Positions 61,632-64,000 of a stretch of 64,000 nucleotides of DNA are shown piece after piece (positions within the stretch are counted from its first letter, which is position 1; each line of letters starts with the position of its first letter). Both the position numbers and the translations under genes were made by a program. This DNA is from Rhodoluna sp964394575. GTDB taxonomy: Bacteria > Actinomycetota > Actinomycetes > Actinomycetales > Microbacteriaceae. Where the stretch lies: the NCBI GenBank assembly GCA_964394575.1, contig CAYMYB010000006.1, positions 1 to 64,000 on the forward strand, in the 5' to 3' direction. Under the pieces are notes generated by a model. The model saw only the letters and a list, made by a program, of their open reading frames with translations, was not told where the DNA came from and made no database searches.

Positions 61632-62449
61632 CAGCCAAGTTCTTCTTCATCAAGTTTCAGTTGACGATATTTTTCCGGTGCTTCACTGAGAGCTTTTGCT
61701 CTAGCAAAACGCATCAGCGACCCGCTGGTTTGCACCAGATTTGAATTCTGCATTCTGAAACCTAAAAACAACATCACCGCATCAGCTGGATTCAAACGAC
61801 CCATAAAGCTAAATGCTAAAAGAGCGGCTAGCGAAAGAATGAAGGCGGCATTGGCAAACAATGTGCTAATTTCAGCAGAGCGAACTCTGGCGCGAACTTT
61901 AGTGACGTTTTCAACAATCTCTTTGTTTTTTTGCGCCAAAGCGAAGCCCTCTTGGGTAGCCACCTGTTTCTTGAAGGTCATCTTGATAAAGATCATGGTG
62001 ATCAAAATAAGTCCAAGATTAATTAGCCCCGATTCCCAGTTCACGATGATAAAGAAACTGGAGAGTACTGCCACCTGGGTGAAAGTGTGTAATAGGTTGT
62101 TTGTTTCAAAGGCCAAGGCCCAATCCCAAGATTCCGTCATCCGACTTCTCTTGCCGTCTCTAGATTTCAAAGCGTCATTGAAAACCTTTACGCGGTAGGT
62201 CTTCTGCCAGAAAGTGGCCAGGTGAGATAGCCCAAAAAGTCCGAAAAATAGAGTGAAATTTAGTATCACAGTGGCAATTTCTGCGGTTGGTCCGTGCAGA
62301 ATCATGTGGCTAAAAATACGAATTACAAAAAGTTGCGAGAGCGGGACAATGGTGGCGATGGCGGCCAGCAAGATGGCGCGATTACGGTGGCGTCCTCTGG
62401 GGAAGAGCTGGACAAAGGTTTTTAGCACCTGACTGATTAGAAATATCAT
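61631..62449 (-). CDS. Membrane protein resembling an ABC-exporter transmembrane domain
   Basis: The 272-residue protein has five or six membrane helices and a central charged loop (YRVKVFNDALKSRDG), as in type I ABC exporter membrane domains, but has no ATPase domain. It lies between glycosyltransferase genes, so it may act in polysaccharide handling. The family is not named. Confidence 0.65.
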   Translation of the reverse strand: MIFLISQVLKTFVQLFPRGRHRNRAILLAAIATIVPLSQLFVIRIFSHMILHGPTAEIATVILNFTLFFGLFGLSHLATFWQKTYRVKVFNDALKSRDGKRSRMTESWDWALAFETNNLLHTFTQVAVLSSFFIIVNWESGLINLGLILITMIFIKMTFKKQVATQEGFALAQKNKEIVENVTKVRARVRSAEISTLFANAAFILSLAALLAFSFMGRLNPADAVMLFLGFRMQNSNLVQTSGSLMRFARAKALSEAPEKYRQLKLDEEELG

Positions 62450-62458
62450 CTAAGGCTC

Positions 62459-64000
62459 CTAATCAAAATAGCTAAGGCCGGTTTGAATCGCCTTAGCCAC
62501 CTCATCCAGCTTCTCGGCACCAATCTTGTGATCGGTGGTGATGTTATCAAAATCAATTTTTCCTAAATTCAAGCCAACCGCTACCGGACTGATTGCGGCC
62601 AGACCGACTCCCTGCGCGTAGTCACCATATTTGATGCCGTTACCGTGCACCGAATCCTCGAAACCCTCGAAGGTGATAAGCGCGCAGGGGATTCCATAGG
62701 ACTGGCAGGTTATAAAAATGTGCATAGCAGAAGTTACTACACGCTCGTATTTATTTAGTTCTTCAACGAGAGTACGAATATCATCTGGATGAGAAATTAG
62801 GACATCTAATTCATCCATGTTCGGGTGCAGGGTGAGCGGTATCGCTTTATGAGTAAAGTGTCGGACTAGAGCGACTTTGGAATTGTTGGTTCTGCTAGCA
62901 GGAAATATTCTTGAAATTAGAATTCCCGGGTCACCAAAACTTTCCACTTTTGGCCCACCAGATTCACGAACGACCCGTGCCGTTACTGGTCCACGAACAG
63001 ATACGTATTTGGCCTGCTTGCTCAAAGTGAGTTCATCGGTTGATATTCCAGTTCCAATCACAATCGAATTAGGTTTAATAAATCTTCCAATCGAGCCCAA
63101 GCCGATTAGGTGATCTTTAGTTGCAAGTTTTACCGGTGATTGAAAAACAATGCTCTTATCGGTGAAATGACTAACCACTAGCGGAGAAAGCCAGTCACCA
63201 AAATTACCTGGGAACGGTTTAGTCCACCAAGCCAGCGGCACCGAATCCGCTGAACTCCGAGTAGCGAAGTAGTGAAAACTTCTCGATACCGTGATGTGAT
63301 TCATTTCAGCCTGAGTCAGCAGGTATTTTTCTTCAAATTGCTTTACTGCTGCTAGGTATTTCTCAGTTTGACCGGACTGAGCGTTTTCATGAATGTTGGT
63401 CAGAGCGGCGTTTCTCTCGCGCTGTTCCGGATTTGATTTGCTGTTGGTAAGCACTCCAGTAATACCAATAGTGTCGGCAAGAAGCCTTATCTTGCTGGAT
63501 GCTTTTGCTGGCAAGCGAGCTTCCAACTTTTTGGCTAAACGCAGTGCTTTGCGGCGCACCCCCTGACCGCCGGTGTGCTGCTGGACCTTGCCTTTGAACT
63601 GATCAACATTGCCGCTGGAACCAAATTTGAAGAACGCCTGCGGTGAGTGCTCATTAGCAACACCCATGCCAACTACCGCGTTAGACGGGATGATTTGGAA
63701 GGTCATGTTATCGCAGTTAGCCCGCCAGGCTTCTTCCATGAAGTAGTCATCGGTTGCCTTAACGCTCGAGGTTTTCTCTAGCTCGGCGGCATCCTGAATC
63801 ATTTTTCGGGCCATCGCGGTGGTGTTGATACCCCAGAAAGAAGGCTCCCAGAATCGAGATTTCTTTTCATATCCGATCGCCACCGGCGATCCGTATCCTC
63901 TTTGAAAACCGACAATATCGGCAGTCGAGTCAAAGATGTAATCCGGTAAACCCAGCAGCATGCAGTCGACATCCATCCAGAAAACTTTTTTGTCAGGATG
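62459..64000 (-). CDS. Glycosyltransferase-like and polysaccharide pyruvyltransferase fusion (partial)
   Basis: The reading frame stays open to the window end (64000), so the N-terminus is missing. The first visible part carries FWMDVD, a DxD-type donor motif, and TDDYFMEEAW, which suggest a GT-A transferase. The C-terminal half (from about residue 250 of the visible part) matches a polysaccharide pyruvyltransferase, with PGNFGDWLSP, IGTGIS, VRGP and SAMHIFI. Such enzymes add pyruvate ketals to surface polymers. The fusion is unusual. Confidence 0.8.
   Translation of the reverse strand, partial: HPDKKVFWMDVDCMLLGLPDYIFDSTADIVGFQRGYGSPVAIGYEKKSRFWEPSFWGINTTAMARKMIQDAAELEKTSSVKATDDYFMEEAWRANCDNMTFQIIPSNAVVGMGVANEHSPQAFFKFGSSGNVDQFKGKVQQHTGGQGVRRKALRLAKKLEARLPAKASSKIRLLADTIGITGVLTNSKSNPEQRERNAALTNIHENAQSGQTEKYLAAVKQFEEKYLLTQAEMNHITVSRSFHYFATRSSADSVPLAWWTKPFPGNFGDWLSPLVVSHFTDKSIVFQSPVKLATKDHLIGLGSIGRFIKPNSIVIGTGISTDELTLSKQAKYVSVRGPVTARVVRESGGPKVESFGDPGILISRIFPASRTNNSKVALVRHFTHKAIPLTLHPNMDELDVLISHPDDIRTLVEELNKYERVVTSAMHIFITCQSYGIPCALITFEGFEDSVHGNGIKYGDYAQGVGLAAISPVAVGLNLGKIDFDNITTDHKIGAEKLDEVAKAIQTGLSYFD

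Noticed and set aside
1..64000. CRISPR array or rRNA operon
   Set aside because: No regularly spaced repeats with unique spacers and no rRNA sequence were seen.

Overview
The window looks like part of a streamlined freshwater actinobacterial genome, most likely Microbacteriaceae of the Luna type (Rhodoluna/Aquiluna relatives). The main evidence is an actinorhodopsin-type proton pump (45223-46053), a DUF3073 protein, a class E sortase with its small membrane partner, a sterol-carrier-like gene beside purF, and very tight gene spacing with many 4-base start/stop overlaps. A run of 100 N (47794-47893) is flanked by two identical 55-base copies of the same sequence, which marks this as an assembled, probably metagenome-derived scaffold.

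Layout. (1) 1-5223: an HtpX-type membrane protease, then a convergent four-gene minus-strand operon encoding a coiled-coil protein, a four-helix membrane protein, a membrane-anchored protein with an OmpA-like end, and a membrane-anchored trypsin-like protease. (2) 5253-13271: an NrtR-like regulator with a degenerate Nudix box faces a long plus-strand cluster: a VWA protein, a histone-deacetylase-fold hydrolase, a dual-specificity-type phosphatase, an HD hydrolase of the (p)ppGpp hydrolase type, a 5'-nucleotidase and several unrecognised small proteins. (3) 13398-24863: an AddB/AddA-like helicase-nuclease pair, facing a minus-strand run of a VWA/metallopeptidase-like protein, a MoxR ATPase, a membrane-anchored HIRAN protein and a NERD-nuclease/helicase. 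Regions 1-3 are accessory in character and hold the best candidates for undescribed systems. No integrase or transposase was found.

(4) 25432-33935: the core purine cluster, with purD-purC-purS-purQ-purL on the minus strand and a sterol-carrier-like gene, purF and purM divergently on the plus strand. (5) 33942-40277: a NYN-nuclease/HEXXH-protein pair, DUF3073, two fluoride channel subunits, a KimA-like permease and an MFS transporter carrying an inserted TM2 domain. (6) 40390-40675: tRNA-Glu, tRNA-Asp and tRNA-Phe, transcribed on the minus strand. (7) 40813-45174: NlpC/P60 hydrolase, RlmN, sortase, a 52-residue membrane protein and a flavin monooxygenase-like enzyme. (8) 45223-48231: actinorhodopsin, cytochrome P450 and a Pr6Pr membrane protein interrupted by the assembly gap. 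(9) 48310-57857: pyroglutamyl peptidase, a heavy-metal ATPase, a beta-CASP metallo-hydrolase, the threonine-to-glycine pair tdh/kbl, UDP-glucose dehydrogenase and methylmalonate-semialdehyde dehydrogenase. (10) 57854-64000: two GH16 secreted glucanases and an exopolysaccharide-type glycosyltransferase/pyruvyltransferase operon that runs off the window.

No gene-free stretch exceeds 300 bases. The largest are 1-246 (nothing clear beyond a weak TTGACT at 133-138), 46054-46251 (leader hairpins), 24864-25001 and 13272-13397 (nothing recognised).
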